NCBI RefSeq assembly: GCF_003573695.1
Contig: NC_039359.1
Span: 86,966,566-87,030,565 of the forward strand
From: Papaver somniferum
Taxonomy: Eukaryota; Streptophyta; Magnoliopsida; Ranunculales; Papaveraceae
Reading direction: 5' to 3'
Length of the DNA: 64,000 nucleotides
The notes below the pieces were generated by a model that was given only the letters and a program-made list of their open reading frames with translations, had not been told where the DNA came from and searched no databases. This document shows, one piece after another, positions 1 to 10,879 of this stretch. The translations under genes and the position numbers were made by a program. Position 1 is the first letter of the stretch. Every line of letters begins with the position of its first letter.

Positions 1-1033
1 TTTCAAAATGCAGTTGATTGCGAAGTATATATCGAGATACAGATTCAGCCTACTAAAATCTTAGAATGCCACTGAGATTTGAGAACCACTGACTCTACTC
101 CATTACTCAAATTCTGTACCGCGACTCAATATTTGACGCTTTGCCTCAAAATTATCCTTTGACCTTAATTCTTGATAAATTTCCTGAAGTCTATGACGAA
201 AATGTGTATATATTACGATTAAAAAATTTATCATTTTAAAAAAAAAGTTGTCTCATGTTCCATAACTTGTACATGTAAAGAAAATATATATGTAAAGACA
301 TTTAACACATGTAAAGAAAACAAAAATATCACAGATAAAATATCAAAACTTATAAATAGTAAAATATTTCATTAATAAGTTAATCAGGTCATCATTAAAA
401 ATCTCTTTGAAAAACATAAATAAGTTCTTACACTAATTATAAACAAAACGTCACTAGCAGTGCTCTCCTCAGTCATTAATTACTAATCTGGTCGAGGATT
501 TTTTATTAGAACTTGGAAATAACGTGTCCCGAATCTTTTCTATGGTGCTCATTCGTTCTTGAAATTATGAATGCCCCTTGATCTGCGCATTTGGGTTTCA
601 TCATGTCCAAGAGATCAAATTATATTGTTGATACTTTTGTATAACCTTTTCCAACCATCAACACTCCTTCGAACTTCAACAATAATTCAGTTCTCTTTTT
701 AATACCGATATAGTAATCTATTTGACTTTAATTTTCTCCAATATCCTATAGATATTTTTTCTACCGATGAATTTTAGTTTTGAAATTCTAATATTTTTCA
801 TTTCTTCATAAATTCATGGCTTTTGGAATATTATTATAATTTTTAATTGTGTAAACTAAACATTTATTTAATGTTTCAAGTTAGTATAGAGAAAACTAAA
901 GTTTTCCAAAGTTGTTTCATATAGTGTGAACAAGAAAAGTAGGGAGAAAACTAAAGTGTCTAGAAATTAGATTACTTAAGGAGATAGTTTGTGTATACTA
1001 TAAGTCAAGTATACTTATAGTCTATGTACTATA
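1..1033. other. AT-rich intergenic DNA, no gene seen
   Basis: No convincing coding region or known repeat is visible on either strand. A small hairpin lies at 997-1021 (ACTATAAGT, a 7-nt loop, ACTTATAGT), just left of the retroelement that starts at 1034. If the P450 fragment at 9782-9875 was cut only by that retroelement, its continuation should lie here on the minus strand. I see no P450-like sequence, so that gene copy was probably truncated earlier. Confidence 0.5.
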
Positions 1034-3450
1034 TGAAAAACCGGGGGTCTAACAACACCACCCAATATTTCTCTTAACAATCTTTATGGACAAACTCGAA
1101 TATACTTTTAAGAGAATCAACAAGACTCAATCAATTAAAAGTACATCAACGAATTTATATCTCTCTCTTGATTTGATTTACTCAAGCAAGACTGCAAGTT
1201 CTAATCAAATACAAGGAATAACTTGGATGGTACCAAAGACCAATATCCAAGGATCAATCAATATCAATCAACAAACAAAGGTCGGAATTGATTGATTCAA
1301 ACGCACAACCTGTATTATTTCAATTATATAAAAAAATATAATGCAGAAATAGAAATAACACAGACACCAGAATTTTGTTAACGAGGAAACCGAAAATGCA
1401 GAAAAACCCCGGGACCTAGTTCAGATTGAACACACACTATATTAAGCCGCTACAGACACTAGCCTACTCCAAGCTAACTTCGGACTGGACTGTAGTTGAA
1501 CCCCAATCAATCTCCCACTGATCCAAGGTACAGTTATGCTCCTACGCCTCTGATCCCAGCAGGATACTGCACACTTGATTCCCTTAGCTGATCTCACCCA
1601 CAACTAAGAGTTGCTACGATCCAAAATCGTAGGCTTTGACAATAAACAAACCTGTCTCACACAGACAAGTCTATCAAAGGATCAATCTGTCTCCCACAGA
1701 TAAACCCTAAAGGTTTTGTTCCGTCTTTTGATAATAATCAAGGTGAACAGGAACCAATTGATAATCCGGTCTTATATTCCCGAAGAACATCCTAGATTAA
1801 TCAATCACCTCACAACAATCTTAATCGTATGGTAGCGAAACAAGATGTTGCGGAATCACAAACGATGAGACGAAGTGTTTGTGATTACTTTTTATATCTT
1901 GCCTATCGTAGATATCAATCTCAAGCCAATCAACCTGATTGTACTCGTACGATAGAAGATGCAAGATCAGATCACACAACTACGATAAAAGTAGTATCGG
2001 TCTGGGTTCACAATCCCAATGAAGTCTTTAAGTCGTTTAACCCGGTTTGAGAAAATAAAACCAGAGGTTAAATGAGAATTGACTCTAGCACACAAACTAA
2101 TATCACAAGTAAGGTGTGGGGATTAGTTTTTCACAATACTAGATGTCTCCTTTATATAGTCTTTCAAATCAGGGTTTGCAATCAATGTTAGCTTAGTAAC
2201 AAAGCATTCAATATTCACCGTTAGATGAAAACCTGATTTAGATTCAAGCTAATATTTCTCAATCTTTAGATCGAAAACTTAGCTTGTTACACACACTTGA
2301 CAATGCACGCTTCTAGGTTTGTTAACCGTACCCAAACGTATGCACTTGTTGGTTCAATAATAGTTAACCAAAAGGTTAGCCATATGAGCATCTCATATCA
2401 ACCATGTTCTTCTTCACCATAACTAGTTCAAAATGACTCGAATTAACTAGTTAGAGAGTTGTTCAATTGCAAGTAAATCTTATGTACTACACAAGACACA
2501 GTTGAAGCAAAGATGATTTGATTCACTCGAATCAGTTCATGAACTTTATAGCCACGGTTTGCATACTGCATTCCTTAGTCTTTATAAGTTTAAGTTCATA
2601 AATCACCTTCAGATATATAACCTTTCTCAAGTTCGCAGACTAGGTTCGCGGACTTAAGCAACCGGGCAGAGTTTACAAACTCCAACAAAAATTCTCGGCA
2701 AGAGACCTTTCGTCGGTTCGCAGACTAGTCTAGTTTGTCAACTCCAGCAGAATTTCTCGGGATGAGAAGTTCGGGAGTTTGCGGACTGAGTTCGTGGACT
2801 TGGCTTACTCCATTCTCCGGTTTCTCTTGATCAAAAAAGTTCGCAAACTTTGGTTCAAGGAATAGGACTTATACATAAATGTGTTTCCACAACAATTTTT
2901 ATGTCCACCATTGGTTATGTAATCTAAACTCTCATTTCAATCATTGAAACATTCTTAGAGGACGTTATATAGTTGTTACACCATTTCTCGTCAAAGCAAT
3001 TTTCAAAGTGATTGAAACATATCATGACTTTCGTCACTAGGTAAAGATAAACTTGATCGAAGCAAAACGCTTACCAACACATATTTCGAGCTATAGATAG
3101 GCGAGGTATACTCGGCTCAAAATACCAAATGTGTATAATCCAAGTCTATATATATAGCATACGACTTCTTGTCTTAAAGAGTAGTAGATAGAGTAGATAG
3201 ACTTTTGAGTGATAGATAAGTTCAAGTCTTCACATACCTTTTTGTCGAGAAGTTCCATCGGTTCCTTGAGTAGTTCTTCTTCTTGTATGATGAATCTCCA
3301 TGAAGTCCTTAAGCTGAACTACACTTTCTACCCTAGTCCGAGACCTAGATATAATAGACTGGAAATCAAGACTTATAGTTTGATCACTAACATTGACAAA
3401 CATGCTTGACATAGCAACGCACGCGAGGTTCACCGTGCAATGCTCTAACA
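1034..3450 (-). repeat. 3' LTR of element 1
   Basis: 2417-bp LTR, almost identical to 7369-9781 apart from scattered substitutions and small indels. The terminal dinucleotides are TG and CA on the minus strand. The element's interior lies to its right. A block at about 2636-2850 holds short CG-centred repeats that differ from those of related LTRs elsewhere in the window. Confidence 0.88.
2151..2158 (-). promoter_or_regulatory. LTR TATA box (element 1, 3' LTR)
   Basis: Minus strand reads TATATAAA in a context conserved in the other LTRs of this family: a CCCTGATTTGA stretch before it and GGAG after it. It is the likely Pol II core promoter at the U3/R border, by position and by analogy with plant Copia LTRs. 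Confidence 0.6.
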
Positions 3451-3463
3451 ATCTCCCCCTTTG
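3451..3463 (-). promoter_or_regulatory. Polypurine tract of element 1
   Basis: The minus strand reads AAAGGGGGAGAT directly before the TGTTAGAGCA start of the 3' LTR. This is the expected place for the plus-strand primer. The same tract sits at the same place in the related element at 48418-57019. Confidence 0.8.
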
Positions 3464-3890
3464 TCAATTTTAATGACAAAACTATCAATACATATGGAAT
3501 ACAAAAAAGATAAAGAAACTTTAGTAACTCCTATTCCACATGTCTAATCTTCAACATTCCTCGAAATCTTCGTCACATCCAAGTACTCCAATGATACCAA
3601 AGGTTGTAAGTTTAGTATCACCATTGTTGAATATCCGTAGCTATAATAATGAAAAAGCATCGGTCTCGATCATTGTTATACAGTGTCATAGTATTATTAC
3701 ACATCGTCAAAGTTCAATTGTATCATAACTTCAACAATAATACTATGGTGATATATACCACTCCCCCTTAGTCAATACTCCATCTCACATGGAAACCACT
3801 CCCCCTTACATAATGATCCGAAAACCATATGTATTTGTGGTATGAACTACATATTAATTCTCCCTTTTTTGTCAATAAAATTGGCAAAGG
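3451..3890 (-). repeat. Region with several polypurine-like tracts (element 1)
   Basis: Besides the tract at the LTR border, three more purine runs containing GGGGGAG or GGGAG occur on the minus strand within about 430 bp (near 3765, 3800 and 3860). They are embedded in sequence also found at 54060-54490 in the related plus-strand element, including the spacing of the tracts. Confidence 0.65.
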
Positions 3891-4304
3891 TACAAGAACG
3901 GGATCATAATGAAATTTCCGAAAGAGACGTTTTATAGACTAAAAGAAGAATACATACCAACTAATTTAGATGCAATCATAAAGCCGAATCTAAATGCATT
4001 CATCAAGGAGTTTAAAGATGCAAGATAACCCCTCTAATATTCCACAACCGCACTCCCCTCAAGATATTACCATTAAGCACAAGTTCAAAAGAACTCTCCC
4101 CCATTTGATGTCATTCCCGAAAGAACAACAAGAGCGACCTTAATTTCAAAAGAAAAGAAGGATTTTATTGGACACCAAAAACCATGAGAATGATTTTCTA
4201 TATCCAAGAAACTCAATCAAATTAATCACAACTAAACCCATGATTAATTTAATCAGAATACGCAATCAAATTAAAACACACGAGGTCACCAATTCAATTG
4301 ATTG

Positions 4305-4595
4305 TGCTCAACATAAGATAACTTATGGAGACACAAAAATACTCAACTAGACTAATTATAAGAGAACCCATAATTAATCTAATCGGAATACATAACCAAA
4401 CTAATCACAAAAGTAATCAATTTAATTGTCATTTGTTTTGCTCTACATAAGAAAACTTACGGAGCAATAACTAAATAACCAAACAAGATGATTAATTAGT
4501 TCAATATGCTCGACATAACATATCTCACGGAACACCAACTAAGCCAATAAATCAACTTTGTTGTATAGTGCTGAACATAAGATGCGTTACGGAGC
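4305..4595 (-). repeat. Tandem stem-loop repeats near the 3' end of element 1
   Basis: Four imperfect units carry a stem-loop at 4305-4330, 4440-4465, 4508-4533 and 4570-4595, spaced 135, 68 and 62 bp apart (roughly multiples of 66). On the minus strand the best copy is CATAAG, a 4-nt loop, CTTATG, usually flanked by GCTC on one side and GAGC on the other. AT-rich spacers containing CAATTGAATTGAT separate them. The related element has matching stem-loops at 53470-53496 and 53542-53567. This looks like a conserved structured 3' region; its function is unknown. Confidence 0.65.
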
Positions 4596-5166
4596 CTCAC
4601 AGTAATACATAAAAATATGGATCAGGGATGATCAATACTGCGGAATGCACAAGGATTCATTCTATCTTCAATTACTATTTGCATAGCGATACTGATAGAA
4701 TTAATCCTTGAAAACAAAAGATTTTAACCTATCTTCCATCAAATATTTGACAATATAGGCTTAAATTTTGTATTTGTCAAAAGTCTATTCATTCCTTTAG
4801 CAGTACGTGAATACCGATCCCAACGACTTTACTTTTAACAATATATGGGACCTTCAAGTTCACAGACGCAAACATACATATCTCATAACAAATTGCAATA
4901 TATCAAATCACAAGGATTAATACTGCAAAAACATCATCCTCCAAATATTTTTTAGAATTTAATACCAATAAACCTAAAAAAGAACAAGAAGATGAAAAAT
5001 AATAGCTATGTGTACTCACAATCATTGCTATTCCGGTACTAGTTAGTCTTCCAACTAAACCAAAAAGAAGACATACTAGGCAACAATATCTTTGAGAAAT
5101 TCCTTATCATTCCCGAACTCCTTGTCGTCAACAACCATTGGAATATAAGGTTCATGGAGGAAGGAG

Positions 5167-5451
5167 TCAATACCAACGAACCGTCTTGGTTGATGATGTC
5201 GAACCAGGGCCTTCTGAATTTCCAAAGATCTTAAAACGCAAGCCTTTTATTTCACTAATCTCCTTTCTTACTTCCTTCAACTCATCAAGAACATCGGAAA
5301 ACTTCTGAGAGTTAGAAGGGACAGCCCTTGGCTTTCTTGTATTCCTCCTCTTTCTTTTCAAGGAAGGATTTATTGGAGATTTTTCTTTTTCCTTGATTGA
5401 TGGCTTAACAATCATATTGACATCTTTTCCATACAAAGACATGATGCTCAA
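5167..5451 (-). CDS. Small basic ORF with coiled-coil-like tail, in element 1
   Basis: Ninety-four codons from an ATG at 5451, starting MSIMSLYGKD. The middle is strongly basic (KRKRRNTRKPR, a possible nuclear-localisation-like run). It is followed by a heptad-like stretch, VLDELKEVRKEISEIK, that could form a short coiled coil. It lies where pol would sit in an autonomous Copia element, between gag and the tandem stem-loops. I do not recognise the family. It may be a captured or remodelled fragment, or a chance ORF in decaying DNA. No enzyme motif is visible. Confidence 0.35.
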   Translation of the reverse strand: MSIMSLYGKDVNMIVKPSIKEKEKSPINPSLKRKRRNTRKPRAVPSNSQKFSDVLDELKEVRKEISEIKGLRFKIFGNSEGPGSTSSTKTVRWY

Positions 5452-5739
5452 AGAACAATTATAAACAATTGGTTTTTGTGAGTGGAATTCACAATCTCAT
5501 CAAGTAGTCTTAAGATATAAAAGATATCAGAGAGGAAAAAGGAATGTAGGGTTCGCAACCTTTAAACAGGTTTGTGGACGCCCAACTCTAAACCCTATGA
5601 AAAGTAGAATTGTCGACAATAACCCTTTACTTTATTTGATAGACAAACTAAAAGAAAAACTTTTTCCTAAATCCTGAGCGCTATACAATCTTATCTCTTT
5701 TGATCAGGCACATGAGACAAGATTTACCAAACAACACAA

Positions 5740-5979
5740 TTAATTTGCGTTGTGGTGAACAACAATTTGTCCACCATTTTCCTCTAGAGAGGAATTCTCA
5801 TACTTCTGCCTATCAAAGCGATTTGACCATACCTTCTTCTCTAATGTTCTTATTTTGTCTTTGGAAACCAACTTCTTAGACGAAGATAAAATCCTACATA
5901 CCTCAGCAGTCTTCTGAGCAAGTTTAAGCTTTCTTTCCAATCGATTTTCTCTTCGTTGAATTTTGTTGTCGTGCCTCAC
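5740..5979 (-). CDS. Small lysine/arginine-rich ORF in element 1
   Basis: Seventy-nine codons from an ATG at 5979, very rich in K and R with helical character (start MRHDNKIQRRENRLERKLK). No known domain is recognised. It lies between the gag relic and the ORF at 5167-5451 in the pol-less interior of the retroelement. It could be the decayed C-terminal part of a nucleic-acid-binding element protein, or non-coding. Confidence 0.3.
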   Translation of the reverse strand: MRHDNKIQRRENRLERKLKLAQKTAEVCRILSSSKKLVSKDKIRTLEKKVWSNRFDRQKYENSSLEENGGQIVVHHNAN

Positions 5980-6099
5980 TTGATGTTTGTACTTGTAACA
6001 TCTTTATAGTTCATGACCTTTCTGAGAAAAAAACGAGCACGTCAAACTTGGATAGTATTCAGGCATCTGTGGTGTGAACGTAGCTAAACACATAGTAGA

Positions 6100-7302
6100 T
6101 CATGAAATGTTACAACCAGAGTTTCCAAAGGATGGGTCAATTGATTCTTCCAGCTTGATTGGATTCTCTTCTTCAGCGAAACCATCAAGGTTGATATATG
6201 TATTGCTACAATTATCAAAATCAATGTTTTCACATAGAAGATCGACACTTGATTTCCTGTCTTCCTCAGAGTCATAGATCTCAGACATCCCATCAAGTGT
6301 TATAGCAAGACCTTTGTTCCCAGTGTATTTTCTACGATTTGGGAACTCGTTTTCAAAATGACCAAAGCCTTTACACTTAAAGCACTATGGCATATCCTCG
6401 TCATCAGCCTCGTCAGCATCCCTGTTTTTAGGAGGAATGCGATTGTGGGGTTTATCTGATGACCTAGGTTTGTCTCTTGAAAACCGTTTACTTCTCTTCA
6501 ATAGAATATCCCTAAACTGTCTTGTGATCAAGGAGACTAATTTGTCAAGATCTTCATCCGAAAAATCATCCTCAGACCGATCATCCTCAGAGACATAAAT
6601 ACTTTTACCTTTATCAAGTAATTTAGTGTTCTTCTGTGCTTTAAAGTCAACATCCTTTCTAATTTTGGATGTTTGCTCATGATCAAAGATCTATAGATTT
6701 CCAGCTAATATATTTCTGGAAAGATTATCAAGGTTATTTACATCAACGATGGCATGCTTCTTAGACTCGTATCTAGATGGCAGCGATCTGAGAATTTTCA
6801 TCACAATGTCCTTTTCAGGAATAGTCTTACCCAATGCAAAAGATGCATTAACAATTTCAGACACTCTGTGATAAAACTCATCAAACGTATCTTCATCTGC
6901 CATATGAAGGTTCTCCCAATCGGAATTAAGATTTTGAAATATAGCTTCCTTTTCACTTGAGTTACCTTCAAATTCGGTTTCTAAGATATCCCAAGCATCT
7001 TTGAACCTAGTGCAATCTGACACATGGTGCTGAAGATTTGGAGTAATGGCATGTATGATTTCATTCAAACCGTCGGAATTTTGCTTTGCAGCAAGTATCT
7101 CGGCAGGACTGTATCCACCAATATTCTTGGGAATGTTTACATCTCCATCTGCCACAACGGGAGCATCATAGCCATTAACAACATATACCCATGATTGAAA
7201 ATCATGTGCTTGTAAAAAAGCTTGCATAGAAATTTTCCACCATAAGTAATTAGAGCCATCGAAGACTGGTGGTACGTTAATAGAGATAGCACATCTGTCC
7301 AT
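6100..7302 (-). pseudogene. Copia-type gag, interrupted by two stops
   Basis: A single frame runs from the ATG at 7302 to a stop at 6100, about 400 codons, broken by in-frame stops at 6691-6693 and near 6388. The first 203 codons resemble the plant Copia gag (UBN2/DUF4219 type): FDGSNYLWWKISMQAFL near the start, then DAWDILETEF and a helical region ending in KILRSLPSRY. Past the first stop come an acidic and basic stretch and a CCHC-type zinc knuckle starting CFKCKGFGHF. Its last cysteine position reads F, so the knuckle is damaged. Gag would package element RNA into virus-like particles in the cytoplasm. No protease or other pol sequence follows. Confidence 0.75.
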
Positions 7303-7354
7303 AAAGTCGGATCACTACAAACACAGACTTGTAAGGTCTTGAACGTGTTTGCCT

Positions 7355-7366
7355 GCTCGGATATCA
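7355..7366 (-). promoter_or_regulatory. Degenerate primer-binding site of element 1
   Basis: The minus strand reads TGATATCCGAGC two bases after the 5' LTR. It differs at two positions from the TGGTATCAGAGC primer site (initiator Met-tRNA) typical of plant Copia elements, which is intact in the related element at 50893. Two mutations suggest this copy can no longer prime efficiently. Confidence 0.65.
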
Positions 7367-7368
7367 AT

Positions 7369-9781
7369 TGAAAAAGCGGGGTTCTAACAAAACCACCCAA
7401 TATTTCTCTTAGCAATCTGTATGGACAAACTCGAATATACTTTTAAGAGAATCAACAAGACTCAATCAATTAAAAGTACATCAACGAGTTTATATCTCTC
7501 TCTTGATTTGATTTACTCAAGCAAGATTGCGAGTTCTAATCAAATACAAGGAATAACTTGGATGGTACTAAAGACCAATATCCAAGGATCAATCAATATC
7601 AATCAACAACCAAAGGTCGGATTTCCAATTGATTGATTCAAATGCACAACCTGTATTATTTCAATTATATAAACAAATATAATGCGGAATAGAAATAACA
7701 CAGACACCAGAGTTTTGTAAACGAGGAACCACAAATGCAGAAAAACCCCGGGACCTAGTCCAGATTGAACACACACTGTATTAAGACACTACAGACACTA
7801 GCCTACTCCAAGATAACTTCGTACTGGACTGTAGTTGAACCCCATTCAATCTCCCACTGATCCAAGGTACAGTTATGCTCCTATGCCTCTGATCCCAGTA
7901 GGATACTGCGCACTTGATTCCCTTAGCTGATCTCACCCACAACTAAGAGTTTCTACGATCCAAAATCGCAGGCTTTGACAATAAACAAATTTGTCTCACA
8001 CAGACAAGTCTATCAAAGGATCAATCTGTCTCCCACAGATAAACCCTAAAGGTTTTGTTCTGTATTTTGATAATAATAAAGGTGAACAGGAACCAATTGA
8101 TAATCCGGTCTTATATTCCCGAAGAACAGCCTAGATTAATCAAACACCTCACAACAATCTTAATCGTATGGTAGAGAAACATGATGTTGTGGAATCACAA
8201 ACGATGAGACTAAGTGTTTGTGATTACTTTTTATATCTTGCCTGTCGGAGATATCAATCTCAAGCCAATTAATCTGATTGTACTCATACGATAGAAGATG
8301 CAAGATCAGATCAACAACTACGATAAAAGTAGTATCGGTCTGGGTTCACAATCCCAATGAAGTGTTTAAGTCGTTTAACCCGGTTTGAGAAAAGAAAACC
8401 AGAGGTTAAAGGAGAATCGAATCTAGCACGCAGACTAGTATCACACGTAAGGTGTGGGGATTAGTTTTGCACAATATTAGATGTCTCCTTTATATAGTCT
8501 TTCAAATCAGGGTTTGCAATCATGTTAGCTTAGTAACAAAGCATTTAATATTCACCGTTAGATGAAAACCTGATTTAGATTCAAATTAATATTTCTCAAT
8601 CGTTAGTTCGAAAACTTAGCTTGTTACACACACTTGACAATGCACGCTTCTAGGTTTGTTAACCGTACCCAAACGTATGCACTTGTTGGTTCAATAATAG
8701 TTAACCAAAAGGTTAGCCATATGAGTATCTCATATCAACCATGTTTTTCTTCACCATAACTAGTTCAAATGACTCAAATGAACTAGTTATAGAGTTGTTC
8801 AATTGCAAGAAAATCTTACGTACTACACAAGACACAATTGAAACAAAGATGATTTGATTCACTCGAATTGGTTCATGAACTTTATAGACACGGTTTGCAT
8901 ACTGCATTCCTTAGTCTTTATAAGTTTTAGTTCAGAAATCATCTTCATATATATAACCTTTCTCAATTTCGCAGACTAGATTCGCAGACTTAAGCAACCG
9001 GTCAAAGTTTACAAACTCCAGCGGAAAATCTCGGCAAGAGACCTTCCGCCTGTTCGCGGACTAGTCTAGTTTGTCAACTCCAGCATAATTTCTCGGGATG
9101 AGAAATTCGGAAGTTCCCGGACTGAGTTTGGATTACGCCATTCTCCGGTTTCTCTTGATCAACAAAGTTCGCAAGATTTGGTTCAAGGAATAGGACTTAT
9201 ACATAAATGTGTTTCCACAATAATGTTTATTTCCACCATTGGTTTTGTAATATAAACTCTCATTTCAATCATTGAAACATTCTTAGAGGACGTTATATAG
9301 TTGTTAAACCATTTCTCGTCAAAGCAATTTTCAAAGTGATTGAAACATATCATGACTTTCGTCACTAGGTAAAGATAAACTTGATCGAAGCGAAACGCTT
9401 ACCAACACATATCTCGAGATATAGATAGGCTAGGTATACTCGGCTCGAAATACCAAATGTGTATACTCCAAGTCTATATATATATAGCATACAACTTCTT
9501 GTCTCAAAGAGTAGGAGATAGAGTACATAGACTTTTGAGTGATAGATAAGTTCAAGTCTTCACATACCTTTTTGTCGAGAAGTTCCACCGGTTCCTTGAG
9601 TAGTTCTTCTTCTTGTATGATGAATCTTCATGAAGTCCTTGAGCTCAACTACACTTTCTATCCTAGTCCGAGACTTAGCTATAATAGACTAGAAATCAAG
9701 ACTTATAGTTTTGATCACTAACATTGACAAACATGCTTGAGATAGCAACGCATGCGAGGTTGAACGAGCAATGCTCTAACA
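7369..9781 (-). repeat. 5' LTR of element 1
   Basis: 2413 bp, matching 1034-3450 nearly base for base. Its TG end abuts P450-derived sequence at 9782, which fixes the boundary. A TATA box (minus-strand TATATAAA) lies at 8489-8496. The lineage-specific repeat block is at about 8960-9180. Confidence 0.88.
8489..8496 (-). promoter_or_regulatory. LTR TATA box (element 1, 5' LTR)
   Basis: Minus-strand TATATAAA in the same context as 2151-2158. It is the likely start region for the element's genomic RNA. Confidence 0.6.
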
Positions 9782-9875
9782 TTATACTTGCAGTTCAAGT
9801 TGTTGTAGCCTTCCATCAAAGAAGCAGAAGCAAAGCAGTAGCTATTGTTGTGCAGATAGTCACCCTTACAGACAT
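9782..9875 (-). pseudogene. Cytochrome P450 5' fragment, left copy
   Basis: Read on the minus strand from an ATG at 9875, the sequence parallels the N-terminal codons of the P450 relic at 12985. The left copy reads MSVRVTICTT, then a leucine run, a stop, then WKATTT. The right copy reads MSRWVTIFTT, leucines, R, WKATTS. The stop is TGA where the right copy has CGA, a typical CpG-to-TpG change. A second TGA follows. Homology ends at the LTR boundary at 9782 after about 31 codons (the hydrophobic membrane anchor), so no catalytic part remains. Its upstream region continues rightward as the left arm of an inverted repeat with the other copy. Confidence 0.8.
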
Positions 9876-10233
9876 TAGGGTCGTTTGATTTTGCATTATT
9901 TGCTGATGTGTCTAGATGCCTCCACAACTAACTTGATTTTCTTTTAGTATATGATTTTCAATTTAGTCATGATCCTCTTATCTATATATCCCCATCAAGA
10001 TCTAAGAACCTGGTATATACAAGTGTTTCACACTTTCAATGAACAACAATAGGATAATGTACCAACAAGGAATAATTTTGTTTTTGCTTTCAAGTCATGT
10101 AATATAAAAATAAAATGGTAAATATGTGAAGCATTTTGTGTCATAGAATTTAAAATAATATATGATTGGAGTCTTTAATTTAGCTTTAGCATAACAACTT
10201 CCCAGAAATGGAATGCAATGTAATATTGTGACC
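9782..10233 (-). repeat. Left arm of P450 inverted duplication
   Basis: The reverse complement of this stretch matches about 12647-13080. Landmarks include AATTATTCCTTGTTGGTACA, ATTGAAAATCATATG and AAAATCAAACGAC just before the start codon. It covers the P450 N-terminus and roughly 360 bp of upstream DNA, with moderate divergence and small indels. Confidence 0.8.
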
Positions 10234-10360
10234 CTTTCTGAAACATTTTATAAATTTTGACTTAATTATGGATAACAAACAGTATTCTGCTCGACAATCA
10301 AAAGTAAAAGTGTTTATGCAAAAGTGAAAGTGGTTTTCAAAAAGCATAAACAAAAAAATA

Positions 10361-10878
10361 CTTCATCCGTTTCAAAAAGACTGTCCGCTTTAACTTTGTC
10401 AAAATTTTAAGGAGATCATAATATTTTACACGACTATCCTTGGTTACTTACCTATTTTATTTTAATAAAAATGCTACCAATAAAAACTTCCTAATATTGT
10501 TAGGGGGATTGTAAATAGGAAACAAACAAGAAAAACTAAAGGATATCGAATTCATGAAAACAATATCAATAAAATAAAACAAAGAAATTTAGAAAAAAAA
10601 ATTGTAAACTTATAGAGTGTACACTGTTTAAGGAATTTAATTTTTGGAGCCAAATATATATTCTCTTAAAAGGAATGAAGTATAAATTTATTTCCTTGAT
10701 TATATAATATAAATTTCTTCATTAAATTGGGGTCCCCTTGAAAATAAATTATGAATGTACAAAATTTAAGGGTATATCAGAGAGTTTATTGGGAACATAT
10801 GACTATAAACAGAAGCTGGACACAATTTTGAAACTGGCGAAAATGGAATAGAGGAAAATCTTTATGAAATAGATGGAG
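10361..10878. mobile_element. Stowaway-like (Tc1/mariner) MITE
   Basis: The left end reads CTTCATCCGTTTCAAAAAGA. The right end, reverse-complemented, reads CTCCATCTATTTCATAAAGA. TA dinucleotides flank both ends (10359-10360 and 10879-10880), as expected for Tc1/mariner insertions. The ends resemble the CTCCCTCCGTTTC terminus common to plant Stowaway-like elements. The 518-bp interior is AT-rich and non-coding. Confidence 0.75.
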
Positions 10879-10879
10879 T

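Larger units (their letters stand above)
1034..9781 (-). mobile_element. Copia-type LTR retrotransposon lacking pol (element 1)
   Basis: Two near-identical LTRs of about 2.4 kb (1034-3450 and 7369-9781) enclose a 3.9-kb interior. Read on the minus strand the LTR begins TGTTAGAGCA and ends in TTCA. A degenerate primer-binding site follows the 5' LTR and a purine-rich tract precedes the 3' LTR. Flanking pentamers CTATA (1029-1033) and TTATA (9782-9786) look like a target-site duplication with one change. The interior holds a Copia-type gag with two stops and small basic or coiled-coil ORFs. No protease, integrase, reverse transcriptase or RNase H motif is visible. It is therefore non-autonomous and presumably relied on another element's enzymes. 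It lies directly against a P450 fragment. Confidence 0.88.

Noticed and set aside
9718..9927. 69-codon minus-strand frame crossing the LTR/P450 junction
   Set aside because: Wrong frame relative to the P450 fragment and spans the insertion boundary, so it is not a gene.
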